From assembly GCA_951813395.1 (NCBI GenBank), contig OX638356.1:3608501-3672500 (forward strand): DNA of 64,000 nt, read 5' to 3'. A program made the translations under genes and the position numbers. A model generated the notes under the pieces. It did no database searches. It worked only from the letters and a program-made list of their open reading frames with translations, and was not told where the DNA came from. This DNA comes from Longimicrobiales bacterium. GTDB lineage: Bacteria > Gemmatimonadota > Gemmatimonadetes > Longimicrobiales > Gaopeijiaceae. How positions within the stretch are numbered: position 1 is the first letter of the stretch; each line of letters begins with the position of its first letter. Below are positions 16,307-25,691 of the stretch, piece after piece.

Positions 16307-17209
16307 ATGCACGATTCCGCCGCCTTTCCCGGCCCGGGCATCCCCGGACCTGCAGTCTCCGCCAACTGGCTGGCCACGCACCTGGGCTCGTCCGGCCTGG
16401 TGGTGCTGGACGGATCATGGTACCTGCCCGGTTCGGGTCGTGATCCCGTGCGCGAGTTCGAGGACGCGCGCATTCCGGGAGCGCGCCACTTCGACATCGA
16501 CCGCTGCAGCGACCCCATGGCGGGGTTGCCGCACACGGTTCCCGCCCCGCAGCACTTCCGCAGGTGCGCCGAGGAGGTGGGCGTCTCGGATGCGTCCAGC
16601 GTGGTGGTGTACGACGCCTCCGGCGCAAACCTCAGCGCGGCCCGTGTCTGGTGGATGTTCCGGTATTTCGGGTTCGACCGAGTGGCGGTGCTGGACGGAG
16701 GCCTTCGCCACTGGCGGGCTTCCGGACACCCCGTCGAGTCGGGCCCGGCGGCACGAACGCTCGAGGCCGCCGCGCGCTTCACGGCCACGGCACGGCCGCA
16801 CCTCATTCGCTCGCTGGAGGATATCGTCGACGCCATCGGTGCTGCGCGCACCCAGGTTGTCGACGTCCGTCCGGCGGGACGCTTCGCCGGCACCGCGCCG
16901 GAGCCGAGGGCCGGTCTTCGGGGCGGCCACATTCCGTCGAGCCGCAACCTGCCCTACACCAGTCTCGTGGATTCCGGGACGGGCCTGGCGATCGGCGGAG
17001 ACGAACTGGCGCACGCGCTGCGCGAAGCCGGGATCGATCCCGCCCGCGAACTGATCGGAACCTGCGGTTCGGGGACAAGCGCGTGCGCCTTCGCCTGGAT
17101 CATGGCCCGGTACGGCCATGGGGACGTGGCAATCTACGACGGGTCCTGGTCGGAGTGGGGCGGTCGCGACGATGTCCCCGTCGACACCGGTCCGGCCGAC
17201 CGGCCCTGA
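16307..17209 (+). CDS. 3-mercaptopyruvate/thiosulfate sulfurtransferase (two rhodanese domains)
   Basis: A 300-residue tandem rhodanese. The N-terminal domain (about 15-140) is structural; the C-terminal domain (about 160-295) carries catalytic C253 in the loop CGSGTSACAF, close to the CGSGvTA loop of 3-mercaptopyruvate sulfurtransferases rather than the CRxGx[RT] loop of thiosulfate-specific enzymes. It would move sulfane sulfur to thiol or cyanide acceptors in the cytosol. Expression appears leaderless. Confidence 0.88.
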   Translation: MHDSAAFPGPGIPGPAVSANWLATHLGSSGLVVLDGSWYLPGSGRDPVREFEDARIPGARHFDIDRCSDPMAGLPHTVPAPQHFRRCAEEVGVSDASSVVVYDASGANLSAARVWWMFRYFGFDRVAVLDGGLRHWRASGHPVESGPAARTLEAAARFTATARPHLIRSLEDIVDAIGAARTQVVDVRPAGRFAGTAPEPRAGLRGGHIPSSRNLPYTSLVDSGTGLAIGGDELAHALREAGIDPARELIGTCGSGTSACAFAWIMARYGHGDVAIYDGSWSEWGGRDDVPVDTGPADRP

Positions 17210-17222
17210 TCGCCAGACGGGG

Positions 17223-17594
17223 CTAACGGAGCCTGGTGGCGGTCACCGTGCCGCGGCGCGTGCCCATGACCCAGTTCCCCGCAAGGGACGACTCGTCGCC
17301 CGCCAACCTCAGGACAAGGCTGCCGGACTCGACGGTCGCGGTGACGTGCATCTGGTTCACATCCACCTCGACTCCGACGATACGCGCGTTCATGCCTCCG
17401 GCCGCCAAAGTACCGCGATACGCGCCCGGCACACCCCGGATCGACATGGTCCCTTCCGAAACCAGACTCTCGGAAGACAACGTTACTTCGTACTCACCCA
17501 GCGGATTGAGCATCGCGTCGCCGACAACCGGGCCGTGAGCGCAACCCCATAGAAACGCGGCCGCGGCTGCGACCGTGCCAGGGCGACGTCTCAT
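17223..17594 (-). CDS. Small lipoprotein of unknown function
   Basis: A 123-residue product with an Arg-rich start, a hydrophobic stretch and a possible lipobox (FLWGC). The remainder is predicted beta-rich with repeating short strands (YEVTLSSESLV, YRGTLAAGGM, GTVTATRLR), a simple lipocalin- or jelly-roll-like envelope protein. ATG at 17594 is chosen over a TTG at 17645, which would overlap the neighbouring gene by 26 bases. No clear ribosome site. Confidence 0.5.
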   Translation of the reverse strand: MRRRPGTVAAAAAFLWGCAHGPVVGDAMLNPLGEYEVTLSSESLVSEGTMSIRGVPGAYRGTLAAGGMNARIVGVEVDVNQMHVTATVESGSLVLRLAGDESSLAGNWVMGTRRGTVTATRLR

Positions 17595-17619
17595 CGCGCG
17601 TGCGGGAAGTCTCGCCAGG

Positions 17620-17859
17620 TCAGCCGGAGAAAGCGGTCGCGGCAATCCAGTCGGCTACCGTCCGGATCCCGGTGATTACGCCCTCGCCCAGCGCCACCAG
17701 CACATCGCCCACCATCGTCTTGTCGAGCAGACCCAGCCATACGGCCACGGCCAGAAGGATGGCCGCCGGAACGAGGACCCGCAGGGCGATTCGCGCAAAC
17801 TCCCTGAAGATCATCCAGGTCAGCGCGAGCAACAGCAGAAACACCACGAGCTCGCCCAT
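17620..17859 (-). CDS. Small two-helix membrane protein
   Basis: About 79 residues with two hydrophobic helices (LVVFLLLLALTWMIF and VLVPAAILLAVAVWLGLL) separated by a short basic loop. No family recognised. The start is uncertain: ATG at 17859 has no ribosome site and GTG at 17886 is the next option. It sits just upstream of the small lipoprotein and may be cotranscribed. Confidence 0.45.
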   Translation of the reverse strand: MGELVVFLLLLALTWMIFREFARIALRVLVPAAILLAVAVWLGLLDKTMVGDVLVALGEGVITGIRTVADWIAATAFSG

Positions 17860-18058
17860 CAAGGCAGGAGCAACGACTTCTGTCACCTGGCAGTCCGTGG
17901 ATAGGAGGAGCGTCAACTCAATATACAACGAAGACGAGGCGACTCCGGTTTCCGAAGCCGCCTCCCCGTCTCCTGCGGCGAACACTCACGAATGGGCGAG
18001 TCTCGCCAATCTTCACCGGAAGCGTCGCCAGGGTCCTCCGGCGCGCTTCATAGTTATC

Positions 18059-18343
18059 CTACGAAATCCTGTCCTTGAGGCCCTTGGCGGCCTTGAACGC
18101 GGGATACCTCTTCGCAGCGATAGTAATACTCTCGCCCGTGCGCGGGTTGCGGCCGCTGCGGGCCCCCCGATGACGCGCCTCAAAAGTCCCGAAACCTCCG
18201 ATCGAGACCTTTCCGCCCGCGTCGAGTTCGTCGGCAACGACGCCGTGGACGGGGTCGAACACGAAGTCCAGGACCTCCGCGGCCCTCGCCTGGGTCAATC
18301 CAGACTTTGCGGCGACCTTCCTGGCCATCTCGGACTTGTTCAT
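18059..18343 (-). CDS. HU-family DNA-binding protein
   Basis: A 94-residue nucleoid protein: dimerising helices (MARKVAAKSGLTQARAAEVL), GGKVSIGGFGTF, and the DNA-binding arm with RNPRTGESITI and a proline tip, ending FKAAKGLKDRIS. AAGGAG lies nine bases before the ATG at 18343. The arm sequence is HU/IHF-type; HU is favoured because no IHF-specific feature is apparent. About 240 bases of upstream DNA face the divergent dehydrogenase gene; a TTGACA hexamer lies at 18463-18458 on this strand without a convincing -10. Confidence 0.93.
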   Translation of the reverse strand: MNKSEMARKVAAKSGLTQARAAEVLDFVFDPVHGVVADELDAGGKVSIGGFGTFEARHRGARSGRNPRTGESITIAAKRYPAFKAAKGLKDRIS

Positions 18344-18582
18344 CTGCTCTTGCTCCTTCGGGGTGGTTTGCCTTCTCCCGCGCTCGTCGCGGGATTCGGT
18401 CCTGATGCGACGCACCGACGAGCGCGCCGCGCTTCGGTGCACTATCATCCTGCCTTGTGTCAAAAACTCCCCAATCCGCCGATCCCCTGAAGAGTTCCCG
18501 CGTATCACTGTGATGGAAAACGCCTCGGAATGGAAGGGGACAGGCAATACCGCCGGGCACCGGCCCAACCAGCGAGATCAGA

Positions 18583-19626
18583 ATGAAAGGCGCGATCTAC
18601 CGCGAATACCGAGGTCCGATCACCGTGGAGACCCTGCCCGACCCCGTGCCACGGCCGGATGGGGTGGTTCTGCGCGTCGCATCGAATGGCATCTGCAGGA
18701 GTGATTGGCACGGGTGGGTGGGACATGACCCGGACATCGTCCTGCCGCACGTGCCGGGGCACGAGATCGCCGGGGTGGTGGAGGAAGTCGGGAAGGACGT
18801 CAGGCGCTGGAAGACGGGTGACCGCGTGTCGGTGCCCTTCATCGCCGGGTGTGGCCGGTGCCGTCCGTGCCGGGCAGGCAACCAGCAGGTCTGTGATCGG
18901 CAGTTCCAGCCGGGATTCCACGGCTGGGGCGGGTTCGCAGAGAGGGTAGCGCTCCGGCACGCAGACCTCACCCTGGCCGCGCTCCCCGACGGTGTGGGCT
19001 TTGTCGACGCCGCGAGTCTGGGCTGCCGGTTCGCGACTTCGTTCCGGGCGGTGCAGGCCCAGGGACGTGTGACGGGGGGTGACTGGGTCGCCGTGCACGG
19101 GTGCGGCGGGGTGGGGCTGGCCGCGGTGATGATCGCGGCAGCCCTGGGTGCCCGGGTGGTCGCGGTGGACATCCGGGACGAAGCCCTGGCGATGGCGCGC
19201 AGCGTGGGCGCGGCCGAAACCGTCAACGCCTCCGGGTCCGCGGATACGGTGCAGGAGATCCGCGAGATCACCGGCGGTGGCGCCCACGTGTCGATGGATG
19301 CCCTCGGTCACCGCGACACCTGCTTCAACTCGGTGGCCTGCCTGCGCAAGCGGGGACGCCACGTGCAGGTGGGCCTCATGACCGCAAATCACCGCAATGC
19401 GGCCGTACCGTGGAATCTCGTGATCGCCTGGGAGTTGGAGATGGTGGGCAGCCACGGACTGCAGGCGCACGAGTACGACCGCATCCTGCGCATGGCAGCG
19501 TCCGGCTCGGTCGACCCATCGAAGCTCGTGACGCGGACCGTCTCGCTGGAGGAAGGCGTGGATGTCCTGACCGGAATGGACGACTACAACGTGGTGGGCG
19601 TCGTCGTCATCGACCGCTTCGCATAG
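18583..19626 (+). CDS. Zinc-dependent alcohol dehydrogenase (MDR family)
   Basis: A 347-residue medium-chain dehydrogenase. Catalytic zinc ligands C38, H60 and E61 (GICRSDWHGW, PGHEIAG), structural zinc ligands C90, C93, C96 and C104, and a Rossmann motif GCGGVGLAAV for NAD(P). It oxidises or reduces an alcohol/aldehyde pair in the cytosol; the substrate is not determinable. The 3' end overlaps the convergent metalloprotease gene by 20 bases. Confidence 0.9.
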   Translation: MKGAIYREYRGPITVETLPDPVPRPDGVVLRVASNGICRSDWHGWVGHDPDIVLPHVPGHEIAGVVEEVGKDVRRWKTGDRVSVPFIAGCGRCRPCRAGNQQVCDRQFQPGFHGWGGFAERVALRHADLTLAALPDGVGFVDAASLGCRFATSFRAVQAQGRVTGGDWVAVHGCGGVGLAAVMIAAALGARVVAVDIRDEALAMARSVGAAETVNASGSADTVQEIREITGGGAHVSMDALGHRDTCFNSVACLRKRGRHVQVGLMTANHRNAAVPWNLVIAWELEMVGSHGLQAHEYDRILRMAASGSVDPSKLVTRTVSLEEGVDVLTGMDDYNVVGVVVIDRFA

Positions 19627-22153
19627 CCGGGCTCCAACCGGTCCAGTCCCGAACCCAGTCGCCGATCCAGTCCATCCCCGGCGACCCGATCGGCGCTCCG
19701 GGAGGCGCATTCGGCGTCGCAACGGGCGACCACGGCGCGTACGGACGGTCCTCGAAGCGCTGGATGTCCCGGGCCAGCAGCGCGAAATGGGCCCCCTGCG
19801 CGTCGTCGCTCGAAGCCAGGCCGGCGGCCATCGATCCCAGCTGACCGAGGTGCCGGGCCGCGACCGCGCGCACCTGCGACATCGGTGCCCCGTCGGCAAG
19901 CCGCATCAGTCCGTCCGCGACCACCCGCCCCACCGCCCTGCGAACCTCCGCCTCGTACGGCCCATCGCCAGCGTTCGGCTCGCCGACTTCCACCAGGGCA
20001 GCCACCACGTCGCCCAGACCCGGGAGCGATGCGTCGAGAACACGCTGCTCCAGCAACCGCGCAGCCCGGCTCGGATTCAACACCTGGTCCACCACGTGCG
20101 CCGCGGCGACGACGGCCGGGGAGATCGCGTCGAACATCGGCCCGGTGTAGCGCGGGAAGAGCTCGCGCGTACGTCCGTACCCGGCCGGTCGGGGCGGCAG
20201 CTCTGCCAACACACCCTCGGGAATGGTCAGTTCGGCGGGCTGAAGCGCGCGCACGAGCGCGTCCAGGGCCCTGTTCTGCTCCGCGGCCGAAGCCGGCCGC
20301 ACCGGGTCGAGCCCGTCGCCGCGGACCGCGTACGTGTAGTGCATGCCTCCGAGCACCGAGGCAGCCGCAGTGACCTGATAGCGATGGTGCAGGTACAGTG
20401 GGACAAGTGCCTCCTCCATCTGCGCCATGGGACGCCCGGCGCGAATCGCCCGCTCGCCGAAACGGTCGAGGGCGGCGCGGCGAACATCCAGCATGCGGTC
20501 CAGTTCGGCACCCGCGTCCGTCCCGTTCGACCATTGATCGGCCCGAGCGTGTGCCGAGACATCCTGGTTCGTGAAGAAGCGGACGTCCTCTTCCCAGGCC
20601 TCGTCGAGGATTCGCTGCAGTTCGGCCGATTCGTCGGCGCCGGCCGGGAAGACCTCGTAGCCGTACCGGATCGCGACCTTGTCCCACTCCCCGATGTCCG
20701 TGTCGTAGACCTCGGAGTAGTCGAAGCCGTCACCTTCCAGGGTGATGAGCGGGTGCGGGTAGTCCAGCACCGAAATCCTGCCCGCCTCGCTGTCGTAGTA
20801 GTTGTGCGAGAGCCCCAGCGTGTGCCCCACCTCATGTGCCGAAAGCTGGCGAATCCGGGCCAGCGCCCACTCCGCAACATCGTCCGCCGTCTCGTCGCCG
20901 TTCTCGTACGGGGCCAGCAGGCCCTCGGCGATCAGGTAGTCCTGGCGCACGCGCAACGAGCCGAGCGTCACGTTGCCCTTGAGGATCTCGCCCGTGCGCG
21001 GGTCGGTGACCGAACCGCCCGTGCTCCACCCCCGGGTTGAACGGTGCACCCAGTTGATCACGTTGTAGCGGACGTCGTGGCTGCTCACGTCCTCGGGCCT
21101 CAGTTCGACGCGGAAGGCGTCGACAAAGCCCGCGGCCTCGAAGGCCTGGTTCCACCAGCGCGCCCCGTCCAGCAGCGCCGACCGCACAGGTTCCGGGGTC
21201 CCGGGGTCGAGGTAGTAGACGATGGGCTCGACGGGCTCGCTCATCGCGGCGGAAGGGTCCCGCTTTTCCAGCCTGTGCCGGCGGATGAAGCGCTTCGTCA
21301 TCGGCTCGCCAAGAGGCGTCGAGTAGTCCTGGAAGGAGAGTCCTCCGTACCCGGCGCGCGAATCGTGGGCGCGAGGCGTGTATTCCCCCAGCTCCGGGAG
21401 CCTGATGAAGGAGTGATGCATCCGGATCGTGGCCGCCGCCGAGGAAGCCGCAACGTTGCCGACCCCCTCGAACCCGCCGCCACCGCCTCCGAAGCCCCCG
21501 AAGCCTCCACCCCCGCCGTCCTGTCGCACGAAGGTGAGCGAAGCCTCCATTTCGGTGTTCTCGGGGAAGTTCATGACCATGGGCAGGTACACCGCGCTGC
21601 GGCTCGCGTCGAGCCGGTAGGTGCCGGGCCGCATCCTTCCGGCGAAACCCGCGATGTCCTGGAGCAGGAACGGCGTGAAGTCCACCAGCGCGCGGTCGCC
21701 CGTCGCCGCCCCCACCGTGAACCCCCACAGCGTCGATGGCGCAAAGGCGTCTTCCACGGCCTTGCGCTCGGCGGCGTTGTCGCTCGACGCGCGAAACCGG
21801 TAGTTGGGCTGAATCATCAGCACCTTGGGCCCCACCCGGTGGAAGCGCACCACCCGCGACCCCGCGAGCTGGCCCCGGTCGATGCCGATGTCGTTGGAGC
21901 CGAGCCCCGCTCCGATCCCGGAAGCGTGAAGCACATCCGTGTCCCACTCGCCGATCTCCAGCCAGATCCTGCCGGTCGACTCCTCCCAGTAGAGCGGCAT
22001 GAAGCCGTCCATCGGCCGCATCGAAGCGGTTCTGTCCTCGATCGTCGGCAACTCGCCTCCGGACTGCGCCCCCGCCTGTGCCGAAACCGGGGCCTGGACC
22101 AATGCCAGAAAAAGTGTCACGGCCGCGCCGCGGCCCACGCGAATGCTCGTCAT
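19607..22153 (-). CDS. Exported zinc metalloprotease, DUF5117/DUF5118 type
   Basis: An 848-residue secreted protein with a signal peptide (to about residue 26) and a metzincin-like site HEVGHTLGLSH at about 440-450 (zinc ligands H440, H444, H450; E441 catalytic). The N-terminal region has a glycine-rich insertion near residue 215. The layout matches the large DUF5117-DUF5118-zinc protease proteins common in Bacteroidota and Gemmatimonadota. GGAGG lies eight bases before the ATG. Likely periplasmic or cell-surface peptide degradation; the substrate is unknown. Convergent overlap with the dehydrogenase gene. Confidence 0.88.
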   Translation of the reverse strand: MTSIRVGRGAAVTLFLALVQAPVSAQAGAQSGGELPTIEDRTASMRPMDGFMPLYWEESTGRIWLEIGEWDTDVLHASGIGAGLGSNDIGIDRGQLAGSRVVRFHRVGPKVLMIQPNYRFRASSDNAAERKAVEDAFAPSTLWGFTVGAATGDRALVDFTPFLLQDIAGFAGRMRPGTYRLDASRSAVYLPMVMNFPENTEMEASLTFVRQDGGGGGFGGFGGGGGGFEGVGNVAASSAAATIRMHHSFIRLPELGEYTPRAHDSRAGYGGLSFQDYSTPLGEPMTKRFIRRHRLEKRDPSAAMSEPVEPIVYYLDPGTPEPVRSALLDGARWWNQAFEAAGFVDAFRVELRPEDVSSHDVRYNVINWVHRSTRGWSTGGSVTDPRTGEILKGNVTLGSLRVRQDYLIAEGLLAPYENGDETADDVAEWALARIRQLSAHEVGHTLGLSHNYYDSEAGRISVLDYPHPLITLEGDGFDYSEVYDTDIGEWDKVAIRYGYEVFPAGADESAELQRILDEAWEEDVRFFTNQDVSAHARADQWSNGTDAGAELDRMLDVRRAALDRFGERAIRAGRPMAQMEEALVPLYLHHRYQVTAAASVLGGMHYTYAVRGDGLDPVRPASAAEQNRALDALVRALQPAELTIPEGVLAELPPRPAGYGRTRELFPRYTGPMFDAISPAVVAAAHVVDQVLNPSRAARLLEQRVLDASLPGLGDVVAALVEVGEPNAGDGPYEAEVRRAVGRVVADGLMRLADGAPMSQVRAVAARHLGQLGSMAAGLASSDDAQGAHFALLARDIQRFEDRPYAPWSPVATPNAPPGAPIGSPGMDWIGDWVRDWTGWSPAMRSGR

Positions 22154-22233
22154 GGTGCTGTTCCTCCAAGGTTGAACTGCTGTTTCCGAGCCGGACGAAC
22201 CATCGATTGGTCCTCCGGGCCTGCCCTCCAGGG

Positions 22234-23412
22234 CTAACCGTTGTCGTTGCCGGCGCCCCTGCCAAGCTGGGCGCGCACGGCCTCGGCCACCAGCATCATC
22301 TCCTCCGCCGTGTTGTACAGGTGCGGCGAGACGCGGATGCGGCCCCTCCGCAGCGACACCACGACACCCGCTTCGGCAAGCCCCTCTTCCAGTTGCTCTC
22401 CGTCAACGTCCGGGTGACGGAAGGTGAGTATGTGCCGGCGCTCGCCCGGGTCGGGAGCGGTCACGCACCCCAGAGCCTCGAGCCGCCCGGCAAGATCGTC
22501 GGTCAGCCCCCCGACATGCTCCGAGATCGCGTCGACCCCGGCCTCCTCGAGCAGCTCAAGCGCGGCCAGAAAGCCCGCGATCAGCGGATACGCGAGACTG
22601 CCCTCCTCGAAGCGGCCGGCGTCCGGGAGCAGTTCGTAGTGCACGCGGTCGAAGTTGAACGCGTCGGTGGTGCTCCTCCAGCCAACCAGGGGCGGATGGA
22701 CGCTGCCCACGAGCGAGCGGTCCACGAAAACGGCGCCGATGCCCATCATGCCGAGCATCCACTTGTGGCTGTCCGCGGACAGAACGTGAATGCCGTCCTT
22801 CTTCACGTCGGTCGGAAGCGCGCCTACCGTCTGGATACCGTCCACGCACAGCAGCACGTCCCGTTCACGACAGAGTTCGCCGAGTCCGGCCAGGTCGGTG
22901 ACGGCGCCGGTGGCGTACTGTGCCGAACTGACGGCGAGCACGCGCGTCGCCGGTTTCAGGGCACGGGCGGCCGCCTCCACGGTCACCGTACCCGCTTCGT
23001 CGGCGGGCAGGACGTCGAGGGACGCGATTCCACGCCGGTCCAGATCGATCCACGGGTATGCGTTGGACGGGTACTCGACCGAGACCGCAGCCGCGACGCG
23101 GTCGCCGGGGCGCCAATCGAGGCCCGCCGCGAGAAGCGAGAGGCCGTGCGAGGTGTTTCGCACGAACGCGACTTCGTCTGCTTCGCAACCGATCAAACGG
23201 GCGAAGCGTTCGCGGCACGCCTGGGCAAGCGACTCCCAGTCGTCGAACGACGGCCGGCCCATCCGCGCCATGGCGTCCATGAACCCGTGAACCGCCCGGA
23301 CGACCCGCGTCGAAGTGGGCGAGACGCCCGCATGGTTGAGAAAGATGTGGGTGCGCGAAACCGGAAACTCGTCGCGATAGGATTGCGGGAGGGTTCGTGG
23401 GGAAGCGTTCAT
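22234..23412 (-). CDS. Class V aminotransferase (cysteine-desulfurase-like fold)
   Basis: A 392-residue PLP enzyme: FLNHAGVSPTS at the start, FVRNTSHGLSLL, CVDGIQTVGALPTDVKK and SADSHKWMLGMMGIGAVF, where the lysine binds PLP. It lacks the mobile catalytic-cysteine loop of true cysteine desulfurases as far as I can see, so it may be an aminotransferase, lyase or epimerase-type member. ATG at 23412 overlaps the GT4 gene's stop (ATGA), so it belongs to the envelope-glycan operon. Confidence 0.83.
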   Translation of the reverse strand: MNASPRTLPQSYRDEFPVSRTHIFLNHAGVSPTSTRVVRAVHGFMDAMARMGRPSFDDWESLAQACRERFARLIGCEADEVAFVRNTSHGLSLLAAGLDWRPGDRVAAAVSVEYPSNAYPWIDLDRRGIASLDVLPADEAGTVTVEAAARALKPATRVLAVSSAQYATGAVTDLAGLGELCRERDVLLCVDGIQTVGALPTDVKKDGIHVLSADSHKWMLGMMGIGAVFVDRSLVGSVHPPLVGWRSTTDAFNFDRVHYELLPDAGRFEEGSLAYPLIAGFLAALELLEEAGVDAISEHVGGLTDDLAGRLEALGCVTAPDPGERRHILTFRHPDVDGEQLEEGLAEAGVVVSLRRGRIRVSPHLYNTAEEMMLVAEAVRAQLGRGAGNDNG

Positions 23413-24506
23413 GCGTTGTCCCGGCTCCTGACCGCCTGGCGGTAGACCTCGATGTTGCCGTCCACCATGGCGTCCACCGAGAATCGGCTCTCGATCCGTT
23501 CGCGGGCGCGCCTGCCCATCGCCCGGGCGGCCTCGAGATCGGAAAGAACCGACGCGAGTGCCGTGGCAAGCGCCCCGGCATCGCCGGGAGGACAGAGCAG
23601 GCCCGTGCGCCCGTCCTCGATAATCTCCGGAATCCCGCCGGCACGGGAGCCCACCACCGGCACGCCGGCCGCTCCGGCCTGCAGCGCTGCCACACCCAGA
23701 CCCTCCCGCAACGGCGGGTGCACGCAGAAGTCGAAGGATCCCAGCCATCTGTGCAGATCGGTCCGGAAGCCGGCAAAGCGGATCTGGTCCGCGACCCCCG
23801 CGACTTCCGCCAGCGACGCAACCTTTTCGCCCATGGGGCCGCGGCCGAACAGAACCACGGGCGGGGTCATGCCCCGGCGCTTCAGGATGGCCAGCGCGTC
23901 GACGAGCACCCAATGACCCTTGCGCGGAATGAACTGGGCGACCATGGCCCCGACCGGCCCGCCCGGCGCGATTCCGAACTCGGCATCGCGCTCCTCGCAC
24001 GCGACCGGCTCCACCCAGTCGCCCGCCTCCACCGCCGAGTGCACCAGCGAGATCTTGTCACGCGACACGCCCTGATCGACCAGGACCTCCCGCACGGCTG
24101 CCGATATCGCCACCACGCGCCGGTACAGCCCGTACTTCGCTCCCACGATCCATCCCACCTCGCGGTTGTCCACGCGGCGCGTGACCACGACCGGCACGCG
24201 GGCGACCGTGGCGGCCACGGCCCCCAGCGTGTCGGCGCCGCGGCGCGAATGGAGGTGCACCAGTTCCACATCGGCGCGGCGAAAGCGCGCGACCATTCTC
24301 GCCATTGACAGGACATCTCCCTCGCCGCGGAACGGGAACTCCTCCACGCGCAGCCACCGATCCCGCGCCGCCGCCGCCACTTCCGAGCCGCGCGGGACCA
24401 TGAGCACCGACCTGATGCCGCGCTCCTGCAACCCCTGGGCGAGGTAGAGCACCTGCAGGGCGCCACCGTAGAGGTGCCGTCCGGTCTCGACATGGACGAC
24501 GCTCAC
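23409..24506 (-). CDS. Glycosyltransferase family 4
   Basis: A 365-residue retaining GT-B enzyme. N-terminal acceptor domain begins VHVETGRHLYGGALQVLYLA; the C-terminal donor domain has FIPRKGHWVLVDAL, FAGFRTDLHRWLGSFD and the E(x7)E-like HPPLREGLGVAALQAGAAGVPVV segment. Starts at GTG 24506 (GTGA overlap with the GT9 gene). With GT9 and waaA next door it probably decorates lipopolysaccharide core. Confidence 0.88.
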   Translation of the reverse strand: MSVVHVETGRHLYGGALQVLYLAQGLQERGIRSVLMVPRGSEVAAAARDRWLRVEEFPFRGEGDVLSMARMVARFRRADVELVHLHSRRGADTLGAVAATVARVPVVVTRRVDNREVGWIVGAKYGLYRRVVAISAAVREVLVDQGVSRDKISLVHSAVEAGDWVEPVACEERDAEFGIAPGGPVGAMVAQFIPRKGHWVLVDALAILKRRGMTPPVVLFGRGPMGEKVASLAEVAGVADQIRFAGFRTDLHRWLGSFDFCVHPPLREGLGVAALQAGAAGVPVVGSRAGGIPEIIEDGRTGLLCPPGDAGALATALASVLSDLEAARAMGRRARERIESRFSVDAMVDGNIEVYRQAVRSRDNA

Positions 24507-25642
24507 GAGACCCTGACGACCGGCAGGTTCGGAGCCCGGCCCTCCCGGCCCGCGCGACCCGCGCGGAAGTCGCGAGGCGGCGCCCCCGCCCCGGGCTCAC
24601 GCAACACCGCCCCCACAGCCCCCACCACCTCGTCGACCGTGATGTCCCTCATGCAATCCACCCGCCCGTCACAGGTCAGCTTGCCGCGGCAGGGCGAGCA
24701 GCTCCTCCCCGAATGCAGGATCCTGACGCCCGGACCCGGCGGATCCAGGTACGGCGTGTTCGACCCGAACAGGAGCACCGCCGGGCGGCCGTACGCGTGA
24801 GCCATGTGACCGAGTCCCGTGTCCACGCCCACCAGCACGCTGCAGCGCGACACCACCGCGGCCGCCTGCCCCAGCGCGGTCCGGCCCACCAGGTCCACGA
24901 CGGGGACCCGTACCCCCTCCAGGATCCGATCCGCCGCCCCGCGGTCCCCGGGGCCCCCGAGCACCACCACCCCCACGCGCATGCCGGCGCCGAGCCTGCG
25001 AATCACCTCGGACCACCGCTCCTCCCGCCAGTGCTTGTGGAAGCGCGTCGTGAACGGACACACGGCCACGAACCCCGCCTCGAGCCCTTCCCGCTCAACG
25101 ACGCGCGCGGCCATCCTCACCTCTTCGGCCGAGCGCGGGATCTCGAGCGGGAACGACCGGGTGTCCAGCCCCAGCGCTTCGGCCAGATGGACGTACTCCG
25201 AAGCGATCCGGCGCGCATCGCCGGCGCGCTCAATCACCTCGGTCATCAGGGCGCGCGACCCCTCCCGCGATCCCAGTCCGATGCGCACCGGAGCGCCCGT
25301 GAGGAAGGCCAGCACGCCGCTGCGCAACAGGCCCTGCGCGTCGATGGCGACATCGAAACGGGCGCCCCGCAGGCGGTCGAGCAGGTCCGCCGCGGCGCGT
25401 GCCAGCGCCCCCCACCGGCCCGTTCGCAGCATGCGCTTCCACGCCGCGCGCTCCCACACGACCACCTCGTCCAGGTGCGGATTGTGCCGGATCACGTCCG
25501 CCGCGCGTTCCTCGGCCGCCCAGGCGATGTGGGCATCGGGGTGGCGGCGGCGCAACGCGCCCGCGAGAGGTGAAGCGAATACGAGATCGCCGCGCGCGGA
25601 CAGGCGCACGACCAGGATCTTCCGGGCGTTTCGAGGTATCAT
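24503..25642 (-). CDS. Glycosyltransferase family 9 (heptosyltransferase-like)
   Basis: A 379-residue GT-B enzyme: ILVVRLSARGDLVFASPL at the N-terminus, FDVAIDAQGLLRSG, and the donor site VGVDTGLGHMAHAYGRPAVLLFGS with the family's D-T-G-x-x-H pattern. A Cys-rich patch near the end (RSCSPCRGKLTC, DCMRDI) is seen in many family members. It adds heptose or a related sugar to lipid A-core. ATG at 25642 has no ribosome site but a TAACCT box seven bases upstream, suggesting a leaderless message. Confidence 0.88.
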   Translation of the reverse strand: MIPRNARKILVVRLSARGDLVFASPLAGALRRRHPDAHIAWAAEERAADVIRHNPHLDEVVVWERAAWKRMLRTGRWGALARAAADLLDRLRGARFDVAIDAQGLLRSGVLAFLTGAPVRIGLGSREGSRALMTEVIERAGDARRIASEYVHLAEALGLDTRSFPLEIPRSAEEVRMAARVVEREGLEAGFVAVCPFTTRFHKHWREERWSEVIRRLGAGMRVGVVVLGGPGDRGAADRILEGVRVPVVDLVGRTALGQAAAVVSRCSVLVGVDTGLGHMAHAYGRPAVLLFGSNTPYLDPPGPGVRILHSGRSCSPCRGKLTCDGRVDCMRDITVDEVVGAVGAVLREPGAGAPPRDFRAGRAGREGRAPNLPVVRVS

Positions 25643-25649
25643 CGAATGA

Positions 25650-25659
25650 AGGTTATGAT
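25650..25659. promoter_or_regulatory. Overlapping divergent -10 boxes between GT9 and waaA
   Basis: TATGAT (25654-25659, plus strand, 5/6 to consensus) would serve waaA with a leader of about 26 bases. TAACCT (25655-25650, minus strand) would start the GT9 message at its ATG. The two hexamers overlap by two bases, so only one polymerase could occupy the site at a time. Confidence 0.4.
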
Positions 25660-25691
25660 TGGCTGTTGCCGTCACAACTCCCCAACCAGGC

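Noticed and set aside
17995-18007. Small hairpin GGCGA-GTC-TCGCC downstream of HU as terminator
   Set aside because: Five-base stem, no T tract and more than 50 bases past the stop; too weak.
18458-18463. TTGACA on the minus strand upstream of HU as a promoter
   Set aside because: A perfect -35 hexamer, but no -10 at 16-18 bases, so not listed as a feature.
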